A DNA stretch of 64,000 bases from Cladopsammia gracilis (lineage: Eukaryota > Cnidaria > Anthozoa > Scleractinia > Dendrophylliidae): positions 380,501-444,500 of the forward strand of contig JAJGOT010000133.1 in assembly GCA_022457155.1 (NCBI GenBank), read 5' to 3'. The translations under genes were made by a program, and so were the position numbers. Below are positions 47,065-58,059 of the stretch, one piece after another (position 1 is the stretch's first letter; each line of letters begins with the position of its first letter). The notes under the pieces were generated by a model that saw only the letters and a program-made list of their open reading frames with translations, was not told where the DNA came from and did no database searches.

Positions 47065-48229
47065 ATAGCGGAGCACTTGCCAGGCCGAAGGCCTGGCTGC
47101 GCAGCTCCATACTCATAGAACCGATGCTCTTCATTTTTCATGGTCATGGCTAGCGGAATGTTTCGCGGGCGCGCGTGTGCCCGACGCCGCCCTCCGCCGT
47201 CGCGCAGGACTAGCTTGCCTTCGCGCAGGACTAGCTCGCGGGCGCGTATGACGTTGGAAAACATGCGCGTACGACGTCATGTTGAAACCAAAGCGAGGCT
47301 TGGTTTTTCGCGCGGTTACACGGCCGAATGTCACGTCAGCTAGAAAAACACTTTGATGTTTTACTGTGAATTTACTAAGCGGAGAAAACCGTTTAAATTC
47401 AAGGCGTTATTTCCCTGAATATTTCGCGGTTTGCTACTCAAGACAAGGATACTAATTAAGGGATACTCAGAAGCCGCTTTAGTGTAAAAAGACGAGCTTT
47501 CAGGGATAAAATCTTGTTTTTTATCAATGTGGGAGATGTTTGTTTTCTACGGATTTCAGAACCAGAAGCGGAGATTTGAATTTCCAAGCAAGCGAGGGAC
47601 TAAAGGTAAAACAGATTACTGTTTTCGATGAGAATTTATGTTGATATCAATCTGTGAGTGACTTTTTATTGGTGTTATTGTTAGTTTTGGAGAATTGATT
47701 TTAAAACGTGCTTGAATTCAGTTGTATCGATCTCTTGAATTTCATCGAAGAAAGCTTGAACTCGATGAGCTATAATTAAATGGTACGCGTTTAGATTGTG
47801 TTGTCAATTTTTATGTGTTTGTTTATTCATTAGATAGATTTAAAAGCGATTTTATATAAACAAAACAAGACTGATTTTATAGTACAGTTCCACCTTCACT
47901 CGCATCGCCTTATGCAAATATGTTTGTGTATTTTTGCAATTTCTGATTTTCAAATCAGTTTCTCGAGCAATTTTTGACAAACAAAAACTGTATTTTATTC
48001 GGAAAGTAGTGGTACTAGTTATTCCAGACAGAGAAAAGTTGTTTTTGTGAACTTTTGTACGGTCTATAAAAATGTACTGTGCAGACGGTCGCGTAATACT
48101 GTTTTTGAGAATTGCTAAAATTGAAAATAGCCCGTTCGTCAATCTTAATTCTTGTGCTTCCAACCTTTCATCTTAGTTAAGCTTGTTCAAAGTGCGACGC
48201 TGTTAGGCTTGGGCTATCTATATATATTA
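47065..48229 (+). repeat. Dispersed repeat R1, copy B (long form)
   Basis: About 1.2 kb. The first 300 bp are GC- and CpG-rich (TTTCGCGGGCGCGCGTG, duplicated CGCGCAGGACTAGCTTGCC-like units), then an AT-rich body and a 3' end CTATCTATATATATTA. The body from 47523 is collinear and closely similar to 64000-63234 (inverted). A minus-strand frame of 103 codons (48163-47852) is preserved in both copies, but its protein resembles nothing I know and may be open by chance. No terminal inverted repeats or tail are visible, so its class is unknown. Confidence 0.75.
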
Positions 48230-48651
48230 GAATTTCTGAACTGTAACAATATGTAATATAAAACTCTCCGCCTCTGTAAGGGAAAAAGTGAACATAAAAC
48301 GCTCAGCGCATCGGATTGTAGACTCCCACAGAAGGATTCTTAAGGCTGATAATATCGTGATTATATCATCAGATTTAGCTCCCGAGGCACCCATAAAAAC
48401 TATATCATAGTATACCAACGTACCTGATCCAGCTTTAGCTTTTGAGCATGCGAAGTGCTTAAAAGGGAGCAAAACTCAGTAGAGGTTTTTGCACACGTAC
48501 GGTAATGTTGCGTTGCTTTGACTAACTAATGTATATAATTCGTATTATTGATGATTTGTATTTCACTGTTACGCTGTCACACATACAGATTATTCGCTGA
48601 TTTCTCAAAAGAAAGCCTTAATTATTAAGGACTCTAATGTAGATAACTTAC

Positions 48652-48771
48652 CTCGGCAACCAATTGCATGCATAATAGATTCTCATCTGGAGGTTTGTAT
48701 TCGTTTCCCGAGATGACGCTCTTCAAAAAGCAGAACAGAATCACAGTTGTAAACCACGCAGTCCGCGACAT
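48652..48771 (-). CDS. Candidate first exon of a secreted protein
   Basis: The minus-strand exon encodes 40 residues starting MSRTAWFTTVILFCFLKSVI, a good signal peptide with likely cleavage near SGN, followed by NEYKPPDENLLCMQLVAE. It ends exactly at a strong donor (GAG|GTAAGT). No following exon could be identified with confidence on the minus strand, and the family is not recognised. It may be a chance open frame. Confidence 0.3.
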
Positions 48772-49090
48772 TATTGTATCCGACTGATCTTCCGGTAAAA
48801 AGTCCAACGAAACAGACTGCGACGAGACTGGGACGAAACCGGAAGCACTGATTTTAGCGCTACAGTTACGTCTGTCTGGTATAAAAACGGCCTCCACGTT
48901 ATTACGGAAAAAGTAAACTCCAGGCAATTAATATAACTGAAAATAACTTTGTGCAGTCGATTAGCCATTTTGAAAAGGTTTCGCGTTAATAGCCGAAAAA
49001 CTTCGCATTTAGCATTAAGCGAAAAACGGAATCAAAACGCTTCAATCTTATCCCCGGGATAGAAATGTTTTCCCATTCCTCTCCTATAAT
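48772..49090. other. Intergenic, nothing recognised
   Basis: No repeat termini or exons are supported here apart from upstream in-frame sequence of the candidate exon. Confidence 0.35.
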
Positions 49091-49720
49091 TCCTCGGGGA
49101 TCATTTCAGGTGGCGTGTGAAAAAAATTGTGATATATTCTCACCGGGGCTACCAACTGACAATGGCTCGGGATGTAATATTAAGATATGGGATAGGCCAG
49201 CCCGAGGCGGTAGCGAGTAGGTAGCTCCCTGGAGCGTGCGCTATCATCGCTGCGGGGAGGAGGGAGGGGCGTACTTAACTAATCCTCCCCGAGCGCCATG
49301 GAAATTAGGGTTGCAGCTCTTCGAAACCTCTATTTTCATTGGCCCGGTAAAACACAGCTGCTATTGTTTTTAGGGTTAGGGTCCATTGTTGTGTTGTTTG
49401 TTCTATTGTTTGCTCTAAGGGTTGCAAACCAATGGTGTGAGACCTTACGAGAGCTGCAACATCCATGGAAAGGACTTTTGAGGTTATGAAGGACTGATCG
49501 CACCAGAATAAGATTATATAGCCAACAACGTGCCGGAGGTTGCGCAACCCATTCCCACTCTACTATTCTTGGGGTTTAAAGATACGTAATATGTTGAACT
49601 TCGCCATTGTTTGAAGGAATCCCCGGTGAGAATAGTGATATATTCTCACCGGGGCTACCAACTAACAATGCCATGGGACTTTTTTTATTAAGATATGGGA
49701 TAGGCCAGCCCTTCGGCTTA
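49091..49720 (+). repeat. Left flanking direct repeat of the satellite region, internally duplicated
   Basis: GGGGATCATTTC, CGTACTTAACTAATCCTCCC, GAGCGCCATGG, AACAACGTGCCGGAGGTTGC and GGAATCCCCGGTGAGAATAG recur in order at 56395-56635. Inside this stretch GATATATTCTCACCGGGGCT and AAGATATGGGATAGGCCAGC also occur twice (about 49131-49205 and 49638-49710). No coding function is supported. Confidence 0.7.
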
Positions 49721-50639
49721 AGCTCCCTGGCAACTTGCAGGAAGCAGAGTGTGCTAGGAAAAACCAGAGTGGAAGCACCTAAATGCAGACTTTCCTCCCA
49801 AAACTCAGAAATAGGGTAAGCATGAAGCAGAAGATCATGAAGATAATGTGTCCTCCTCCCATAACTCAGAAAATCCTCCCTCCTTGTAGGTAGACTTGCC
49901 GCAAACTAAAACCGGCAAAACGGACTTTGAGAAAGTCTATCCTTGTGGTAGCACTGATTTAATGGAAGGGAGCCTTATAATAAGAAACAGGACAGAAAAA
50001 TAGTAACCGCGCTGTAAGCCACATTTGAGTACTAACGGCTACCACCGCTACAGGGGCACAAGGAAGTAAAGAGAACTGTAACTGTAACTGTAACTGTAAC
50101 GCAACCCGGGAAAGGCAACAGCCCTAGTTAAGATAACTTTGTAGAATCTTTTTCCTACCCCTGGACGTCGCAAGTCTGACTGTGAATGTCTGACTACCTC
50201 CAAAAACAAAAGAAACAACAAAAAGGTTTCGGTTTTCAAAAGGTACCGTGTTAGCCAAGACCGTAACCAATAACATGGAAACTTGATGTAATGGGGGCAC
50301 CGGGGCCGCCGCGCTTTGGGGTAACCCTACAGACAAAACGTAGACTCACAGCCTAATTCCGAGCATTGAGGAAAAAACATAAAAAGAAACACCGCTAAGA
50401 TATGGGTATAACCCCAAAGCGAAAGCAACCACGAAATACCCCGTCCAGGGACAGAGCAATGAAGGATATTAGACAATCCCTTCGAGGAAGCTTGGCAAAA
50501 AAGGTCACCCACGGAAACAGACAGAATACAAACTATAGACGGACACTAAAAGATAACACAGCGTTAGAAAACAGACTAGAATTGAAGTCCACTAAGGTCG
50601 GGCCTGGAAGAGCTCCCCAGGCAAACGCGTTGCTGGCGG
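49721..50639. other. Unique sequence between the flanking repeat and the satellite
   Basis: It holds a short (ACTGTA)n microsatellite at 50076-50100 and a palindromic AAGATATGGGTATAACCCCA segment. Open frames of 60-80 codons lack any family signature. Confidence 0.4.
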
Positions 50640-52310
50640 GAAACTCCATATAGCAGCGCAAAACACATGGTCTTGTGGAAATTCCAGTTAACAGCTAAAA
50701 CAAAGCAGCCGTGAAAAATTGCGAAAGGCCGCGCAAATAAAAAATACCTTGCCAAATTATGTAGTGAAAGGGTCCATTCCACAGCGCAAACATATGTGCT
50801 AGCGACAAATTGCATGACCAGCGCAAACAAATCCGTTAGTGAAAATGTCCCTTTAACAGCGTAAACACACTAGTTCGCGAGAGCTCCATAGACCCGCGAG
50901 ACAAATTTGCTAATGAAAAAATCCGTTAAACAGCGCAAACATATTCGCTCGTGGACAATCCAATTAGCAAGGAAAGCATATATGTTCGTGGAAATTCGCT
51001 TGACCAGCGCAAATAAATTTTTCTAGTGAAAAAGTCCGTAAAACGGCGCAGAACATATTCGCCAAGGGAAAACTTGATACAACCGCGTAAACACATTCGC
51101 TTGTGAAAAAAGGTCCATTTACCAGCGCAAACAATGTTGCCAGAGAAAAAAGTCCATATAACAGCGTAAACAAGAGAAACACATACGCTCGTGAAAACTC
51201 CATACGACAGCGGAAACACATACGCTTGTAAAATTTTCGTTAAACAGCTCGAACATATTCTCTCATGAAAAGTACCATATAACAGCGCGAGCGTATTTGC
51301 TAGTGAAAATTCCGTTAAACATCGTAAACATAATTAGCTCATAAAGGACCATCTAACAGCGCAAACATATTCGCTCGTGAAAATTCCATAAAACAGCGTA
51401 AACGGATTCGCCGGCCCGTGAAAATTCCATCTAACAACGCAAACATATTCGCTCGTGAAAGTTCCATATAACAGCGCAAGCATATTCGCTCAGGGAGGTT
51501 CGGTATAACAGCGTAAACATATTCGCTCGCAAAAGTTCCATTAAACAGCGTAAACATATTCGCTCGTGATAATTCCATCTAACAGCGCGAAAATTCGCAC
51601 GTGAAAGTTCCATATAACAGCATAAACATACTCGCTCGTGGAAGTTCCGTATAAGAGCGTAAACATATTCGCTCGCGAAAATTCCATTAAACAGCGTAAA
51701 CATATTCGCTCGTGATAATTCCATCTAACAGCGCAAACATTCGCACGTGAAAGTTCCATATAACAGCATAAACATACTCGCTCGAAAAAAATTTATGATG
51801 AAAAGTACCATATAACAGCGCGAACGTATTCGCTAGTGAAAATTCCGTTAAACAGCGTAAACATATTGGCTCATGAAAAGAACCATATAACAGCGTAAAT
51901 ATATTCGCTCGTGGAAGTTCCATTAAACAGCGTAAACATATTCGCTCGTGAAAGTTCCATCTAACAGCGAAAACATATTCGCTCGTGAAAGTTTCATATG
52001 ACAGCGTAAACATATTCGCTCGTGAAAATTCCATCTAACAGCGTAAACATATTCGCTTGAGAAAGTTCTAATTAAACAGCGTAAACAAATTCGCTCGTGA
52101 AAATTCCATCCAACAGCTTAAACATATTCGCTCGTGAAAGTTCCATGTAACAGCGTAAACAAATTCGCTCGTGAAAATTCCATCTAACAGCGTAAACATA
52201 TTCGCTCGTGAAAATTTTATCTAGCAGTGTAAACGTATTCGCTCGAGAAAGTTCCATACAACAGCGTAAACATATTCGCTCGTGGAAGTTCCATTAAACA
52301 GCGGAAACAT
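50640..52310. repeat. 37-38 bp satellite array, left part
   Basis: The unit reads ACAGCGTAAACATATTCGCT followed by CGTGAAAATTCCATCTA (37 bp); start-to-start distances of 37 or 38 are measured at 51852, 51890, 51927 and 51964. Units are uniform at 51350-52310 and increasingly diverged at 50640-51300. The minus strand is largely stop-free in all three phases, so long frames appear with a 37-residue period; these are not genes. Confidence 0.92.
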
Positions 52311-55300
52311 TTTTTTTTTTTTTTCAGAAACTCCAACCATTTTATTCATTATGAAATTCCTAGTTTACATTGTAGATACTAGATGAGTTACAGCTGTTAT
52401 ACCCTATTAAACAATAATTACAAAAAAAAAAAAAAATACACACACACGTACAAGAAATAACAATGAATAAAGACGAGGTATTCGGGAAAAAAAAAAAAAA
52501 AAAGAAGCAACTTTATACAATAGATTAACTCAATTTTTCTAGCCGGTATTTCACGAAGATTTGGTGGATGAATTCTGAAAGGGTAATTGACTTGTTGTGC
52601 ATGTAGTTTGCAAGAGTAGACATAAAATCGCATAAATAGTAAGGTGTAATTAAGTTTTTTTATCAAGTCTCTGTTGGAAGATGAACTTAAAAGTATTCCA
52701 AATAACGATTCTTTTATTGAAGGGAGAACGTTGGAATTATTGGAAAAGTTGAACCAATTGAGAACATTTCGCTTGAAGGATTGAGTAAAGTGGCAGTGAA
52801 TAAAAGTGTGTTCAATGGAATCTTCTTCTCCACAGTATAAGCAGTTACTATCTTGTTTAATTCCAAAGCGGTATAGTTCCTTTCTGGTTATGACGATTCT
52901 GTGCAGAAGTTTAAATTGAAATTCTTTTAATTTTTTCTCTTTACAGATATGCTTAATTGATTTAAAGAAGATTTTCCATTCATCCATTTCTAAACCTAAA
53001 TTTATACTCCATTTTTGGGGTCCTGTTGGCAATGATTGATGACTTTGTTGATTTAAAATCCAGTAAAAATCTTTTGCTCGCGCTTTCTTTAAATTTAACT
53101 CATATTCGTTAGTCAGTTGAAAGATTGAGTGTTCCCCAATGTAAATTTCTTTTGCAAGATCGTCAATTTCCCTTGCTTTAGATAAAAGATAATTGGGGAT
53201 TGCGCTTACTACTTGATAGAAGTTCAAGAAGTTAGTTGTACAATTATATTTACTATTAAATTCTCTGAAGGATAGAAATTGCCCGTTGTCCTTTAAAAGG
53301 TCTTAAATTGAAATAAACCCTTTTGAAAAACATTCTTTAATGAAAAATGGTCTACCTCCAATTAGGATTTCTCGATTGTTAAATATAATTGTTTTCTGTT
53401 CTTCTATACGTTTATATTGAGATTTAATATCGCCAAAGAAAGATAACATATCTCTATAAAAAAGGGGTAATTTAGGATCTAAGTATTTTACATCATAGTT
53501 ACATCTCAAAAAGAAGTTAAGTCCACCTAGTTTTCTAAAGAAAAAGTCTGGTATTGATTTCCAGTTGTGTTTTGCCGGATTTAAAAGTCTTGGTATCCAT
53601 GCGAGTCGTAAAGCTTTTATCGTAAGGTCCACATCAGGCATACGAATTCCTCCCATTTTGTAATCCTGGTATAGACAGTCTCTTTTGATTTTGTCCCGTT
53701 TGTTATTCCATAGAAAACTAAATAACGTTTTTCCTGTGGAAGTTATACGCTCTATCGGTACATTAATATTGGAGGCTGAGTATACAAGTTGTGACAAGCC
53801 AAGGGATTTAATAATAAGAACTTTTCCGAATAAAGTTAAATTTCGTGATTTCCAAATATCTAGTTTAGTCTGTAGTTTTTGGATTTTTAAGTCGAAATTG
53901 AAATGATCGTTTTTTCTGGCATCATAAGAGAAGTAAATCCCTAGGATTTTAACAGGGTCTTTTATCCAAGTTAGTTGTAACGGCGTGGAATCATTGTTTG
54001 ACCAGCTACCTAACCACATTGCCTTTGTTTTTTTAATATTTAACTTTAGACCTGAGATGCAACCAAATTCATTTATCGTATTAAAAGCATTTTGCACGGA
54101 AATAATATCAGCACAGAATATATTAGTATCATCGGCAAATTGGCTTATTTTAATTTCATTTCCAAACAAACAAATTCCTTTAACGCTCGTATTTTGTCTA
54201 AGTTTATTTGCTAAGATTTCTGCTCCTAGTATAAAGAGGTACGGTGAAAGGGGGCAGCCTTGTCTAACACCCCTTGAAGGTTTAAACCAATTAGTCGCGA
54301 ATCCATTATTTAATACTGTCGTTTCGATATTGTTGTAAAAAATTCCAATCCATCTCTTAACGCCCTCCCCAAAGTTGTAAAGCTCTAACACCCTCTTGAC
54401 AAATGACCATTCTAGGGTATCAAATGCTTTTTTGAAGTCTAATGACACCAAAATACCGGGTAATTTAACTATTTTTGTATAGTCCATTATATCGCTTATC
54501 AACCTTATGTTTTCACCTATGTATCTGCCTTTGATAAAACCCGTTTGATCAGCATTCACCAGTTTTGGGAGTACTACTTCAATTCTCTTAGCTAAGGCTT
54601 TGGATACAATCTTATAATCAATATTAAGTAATGTGATGGGTCTCCAATTTTGTAAGTCCAATAAATCAGAATCTTGCTTGGGAATAAGAGTAATTACACC
54701 TCTTCTTTGTGATACAGATAGTTCGCCAAATTCATAGGCTTGGTTAAAACTTTCGACAAGATCAGGTCCAATAAGATCAAAAAAATGTTTATAAAACTCA
54801 GCTGTGAAGCCATCTACTCCAGGTGACTTATTATCTTTAAAGGTTTCTAATACTTTTTTTACATTCTTCAAAAGAAATGAGTCCGTCCATTGTTTCTTTC
54901 TCATTGTTAGCAATTTTGGGGAGCTCTAAGTCATTAGTGAACTGGTCAAATTCCATCATAGAGATGGTTTCTTTGGAACTGTAAAGATCTTTATAGAAGT
55001 TCTCTATAAGATTTAAAATATCTTGCTCATTATGAATTATTTCGCTATCCTCCGATCGAAGTTCAGTAATTGTTTTCCTGTTATAATTTTGTTTTTCTAA
55101 ATTAAAAAAGTATTTGGTGGGGCGTTCTCCTTCTTCTACCCATTGACACTTCGAACGAAAAATTGCAGCCTTTCCTTTGTGTTCATAAATTGAGTGAATT
55201 TCGGTTTTCAGAGCATCGTACTCATTTAAGACGTTGTCAATGTTTTGTAAATTATTACTACTGCAAATGATTTGATCTAAGTCTTCGAGTCTCTTAGATA

Positions 55301-55768
55301 TCTCTTCTTCACGATTGGAAACAGTTCTTGCTTTTCTTTTGGCAAAAGAGATAGTGTTTTCTCGTATTTCCATTTTGATCAATTCCCACACAAGACGTTT
55401 ATCTTCTAAGTATGCATATTTGTCACGTAACCGCGGTACCAACTCACGAATTTTAAATGTATATTCTTCGTCATTTAAAAGCATATTATTGAATTTCCAA
55501 TACCCTGGGCCTCTCTTAGTATTTTGCGGTAGTGACAGATGGAGGTAGATTGTTTTGTGATCGGGTGCTATCGAGGAGCATATCCCAACCTTTCTAACAT
55601 ACTTTGTAAAATGTTTAGTAATTAAGAAAAAATCTAATCTTGATTTTACATTTAACGCTTTGGAGACATAAGTGTAGGTGTTCGAATTTGGATAACGTGT
55701 TCTTTGTATATCTATTAGATCGTAAATTTCCATAGTAATTAGCAGCATATTTCTAAATTGTGAGTTCC
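52311..55768 (-). mobile_element. LINE retrotransposon (APE/RT/zf-RVT), 5'-truncated, inserted in the satellite
   Basis: The minus-strand element begins inside the apurinic-type endonuclease (SRLDFFLI, SIAPDHK) at about 55760, then RT (DNKSPGVDGFTAEFYK, GFIKGRYIGENIR, SLDFKKAFDTLEW, RQGCPLSPYLFIL, FADD active site) to 53303, and a CLYCGEEDSIEHTFIHC zinc-knuckle region (zf-RVT) down to 52418, with a poly(A) tail at 52324-52310. One frameshift lies in an A-run near 54850 and one TAA at 53303-53305 interrupts an otherwise continuous frame. It looks recent but dead. The RT style recalls L1/Tx1-type elements; clade not certain. Satellite units abut both ends. Confidence 0.9.
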
Positions 55769-56170
55769 ATATAACAGCGCAAACATATTCGCTCGTGGAA
55801 GTTCCATCTAACAGCGTAAACATATTCGCTTGCGAAAGTTCTAATTAAACAGCGTAAACAAATTCGCTCGTGAAAATTCCATCCAACTGCGCAAAAATAA
55901 CCCGGTTAAAATAACTCGGTAAAAAGTGAAATAATCGAGTTTATTTTTTGAGCGGCCGCACTTCAGAAGGTTGAACTTAAAACGTGAGAGATAATGTTAC
56001 CATTTGCTAGCGAGAGCTACATAAAACAATACGATTAATGAGCGAAAACAATACCTCTGCACGTGCATGTTCATATTGTTATTGCTAGTAAAAATTCCAT
56101 AACAGCGCAAACACATTCGCTCAGTGAAAAAATTCCATTACACAGCATGAACATATGAGCTAATGAAAAA
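55769..56170. repeat. 37-38 bp satellite array, right part
   Basis: GTTCCATATAACAGCGCAAA and further units continue directly after the LINE, in the same orientation and phase style as the left part, and decay toward 56170. Confidence 0.85.
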
Positions 56171-56394
56171 ATTGTACGAAACAAGGCCAAAAGTAAGAAG
56201 CTACAGGAATGCGAGCGAAAAACTCCTAGCTAGTAACAAACTTAAAGGCTTGCGGACCACAAGGGAAAGTACAATTCCCGACCTAACATAGAGAAAAGGG
56301 AACGGCACACTTACCGGGAATGACTGGGACATGTGCCATGGTGAAAACAAAACAAAAACCGCGGCGCAGCGATGATACAGGACTGAGGGCTTGA

Positions 56395-56640
56395 ACGTAC
56401 TTAACTAATCCTCCCCGAGCGCCATGGAAAGGACTTTTGAGATTATGAAGGATTGATCGCGCCAGAATAAGATTATATAGCCAACAACGTGCCGGAGGTT
56501 GCGCAACCCATTCCCACGCTACTGTTCTTGGGGTTTAAAGTTACGAAATATGTTGAACTTCGCCATTGTTTGAAGGAATCCCCGGTGAGAATAGGGGATC
56601 ATTTGGGGTCGGGGATCATTTCGGGTCGTGTACAGTACTT
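56395..56640 (+). repeat. Right flanking direct repeat of the satellite region
   Basis: Collinear with 49268-49640, minus about 120 bp that lie between GCGCCATGGAAA and GGACTTTTGAG in the left copy. It ends with repeated GGGGATCATTT. Same orientation as the left copy. Confidence 0.8.
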
Positions 56641-56939
56641 AAAAGTTAAGGTTGTGAGAAAAATTAAAAGATAGTAACGTCGACTATTTTTTTTTTATAT
56701 ACATCCTTGCTCATATTTCCATTTAATATAAAATAAAATCCCACTAAATAAAACGAAAAACGCCTCGGTCGTTTGACCGCGGTGGATCCCAACCTAATGG
56801 CTCCGTCAATTCCAAGCCCGCTCATCCCCCCCCCCCCCCCCCCTCCCGGGCATTTGTCGGGTATTTGTCTTTTTTCAAAAAAAAAAGTTGCAAATGTCCC
56901 ACTGTGGGGTCAGCTTATATGTACAAATCCCCACGGTGG

Positions 56940-57121
56940 TAGCCTGTTCCAGGCTCCGAGATAGTGGGGAACGCGCGAATTAAGGAAACAAGAGAAAAAA
57001 TCACGGGAGAACTGGGAGAGGGATGTCGGCGGACCACCCTCTCCCCAGTTCCCCCGCGATTTTTTTCCTTTATTTTTTCACTTCGCGCGTTCCCCACTAT
57101 CTCGGAGCCTGGAACGGGCTA
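56940..57121. mobile_element. Foldback element with TAGCC/GGCTA ends and 9-bp TSD
   Basis: Arms TAGCCTGTTCCAGGCTCCGA and GAGCCTGGAACGGGCTA continue through GATAGTGGGGAACGCGCG. Direct repeats CCACGGTGG lie at 56931-56939 and 57122-57130. Third member of the class at 20540 and 21626. Confidence 0.88.
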
Positions 57122-57132
57122 CCACGGTGGGG

Positions 57133-57990
57133 CATCTGAAAGAGAAAGAGTGCAATGCACCCATGGGACAAGATCAAAATTTTTATTTCAATGATTATTG
57201 ATGGAAACAATAATTGCTCACAAATAAATGGATCTTTATTCACGCTAAGAATTCTTTCGTTCTACCTCAGAATTACTTATATCCGTTTCCTCATTCATTC
57301 TAAATATTTGTGTTATTTTTCCGCAAAACTTTTGACTCCAATAATTTCTTGTCGATTCTCGTTAATGTTATAAATTTGATTAAAATTTATAAATTTACGT
57401 GATCTTACGTTCAATCTATTTACATGTAAGGTTGCCGTTGATTGAAATGCTTTTTCAAGTTAACTTGCTATTGAAATTTCTTCTGTTGCGACATATTGCA
57501 TATCATGATGGAAAGACACCAAGGCCACGAATGTTGGCAAATTAATAAGACGTCAACAAAAATTAAAAATTTGCCGTGATATAGATATTGTCTTCTATGG
57601 CACTTGACAGATAAGGCAATAGGTGGCCTCTTTTGAAAATTGTGTGAAACTTAAATATTTTCACTTGAAAAGTGCGGGACTCAAACGACGTTTATCAACT
57701 CAGTTTTTATATTTTTAAATTGTGGGCAAACAGAAAATTTGAAATAAACAACGGAGCATGTACGAATTATATATTCATAAGGTAACGTTGTTTTGACAAT
57801 GCCCCATCCCACCACCGGGCTGACCGGTTTTAGTAAATGCCCCACCCTTGGGAAGGAAAAGTTATAAAATGCCCGACAAATGCCCGGGCGGGGGGGGGGG
57901 GGGGGGGGGGGGAGATGAGCGGGCTTGGAATTGACGGAGCCATAAGCCGAGACTTTCATCTACTATCTACTATTGTTGACTATCACTAAC
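57133..57990. other. Intergenic, no gene
   Basis: A poly-G run lies at about 57891-57912. GGGCTTGGAATTGACGGAGCC at its right is the inverted copy of GGCTCCGTCAATTCCAAGCC at 56800-56820, next to poly-C there; so poly-C/G-bearing ends pair across 1.1 kb (56800-57945), possibly one larger inverted element. Confidence 0.45.
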
Positions 57991-58059
57991 TTCTTTGATT
58001 CTCAACGACTATTGTACGACGAATAAACAACTTTTTGGCTCGATATTTTCTTTGTTTTC

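Noticed and set aside
47131..47343. Arg-rich frames on both strands in the CpG-rich head of repeat R1
   Set aside because: Composition-driven and not kept in the other copy.
49369..49383. Interstitial telomere repeat (TTAGGG)2
   Set aside because: Only two units; the similar GGGTTAGGGTTA at 29948 is equally short. Chance level.
49298..49489. 63-codon frame with a hydrophobic stretch that looks like a membrane protein
   Set aside because: It lies in the flanking direct repeat, is not kept in the second copy, and lacks splice or family support.
51339..52257. Several minus-strand open frames of 60-115 codons in the satellite
   Set aside because: They are translations of the same 37-bp unit in rotating phases; no start context, domain or non-repeat sequence.
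50640..52310. Regular 37-bp repeats resembling a CRISPR array
   Set aside because: The units are contiguous without unique spacers, the host is an animal with spliced genes, and no cas gene is present.
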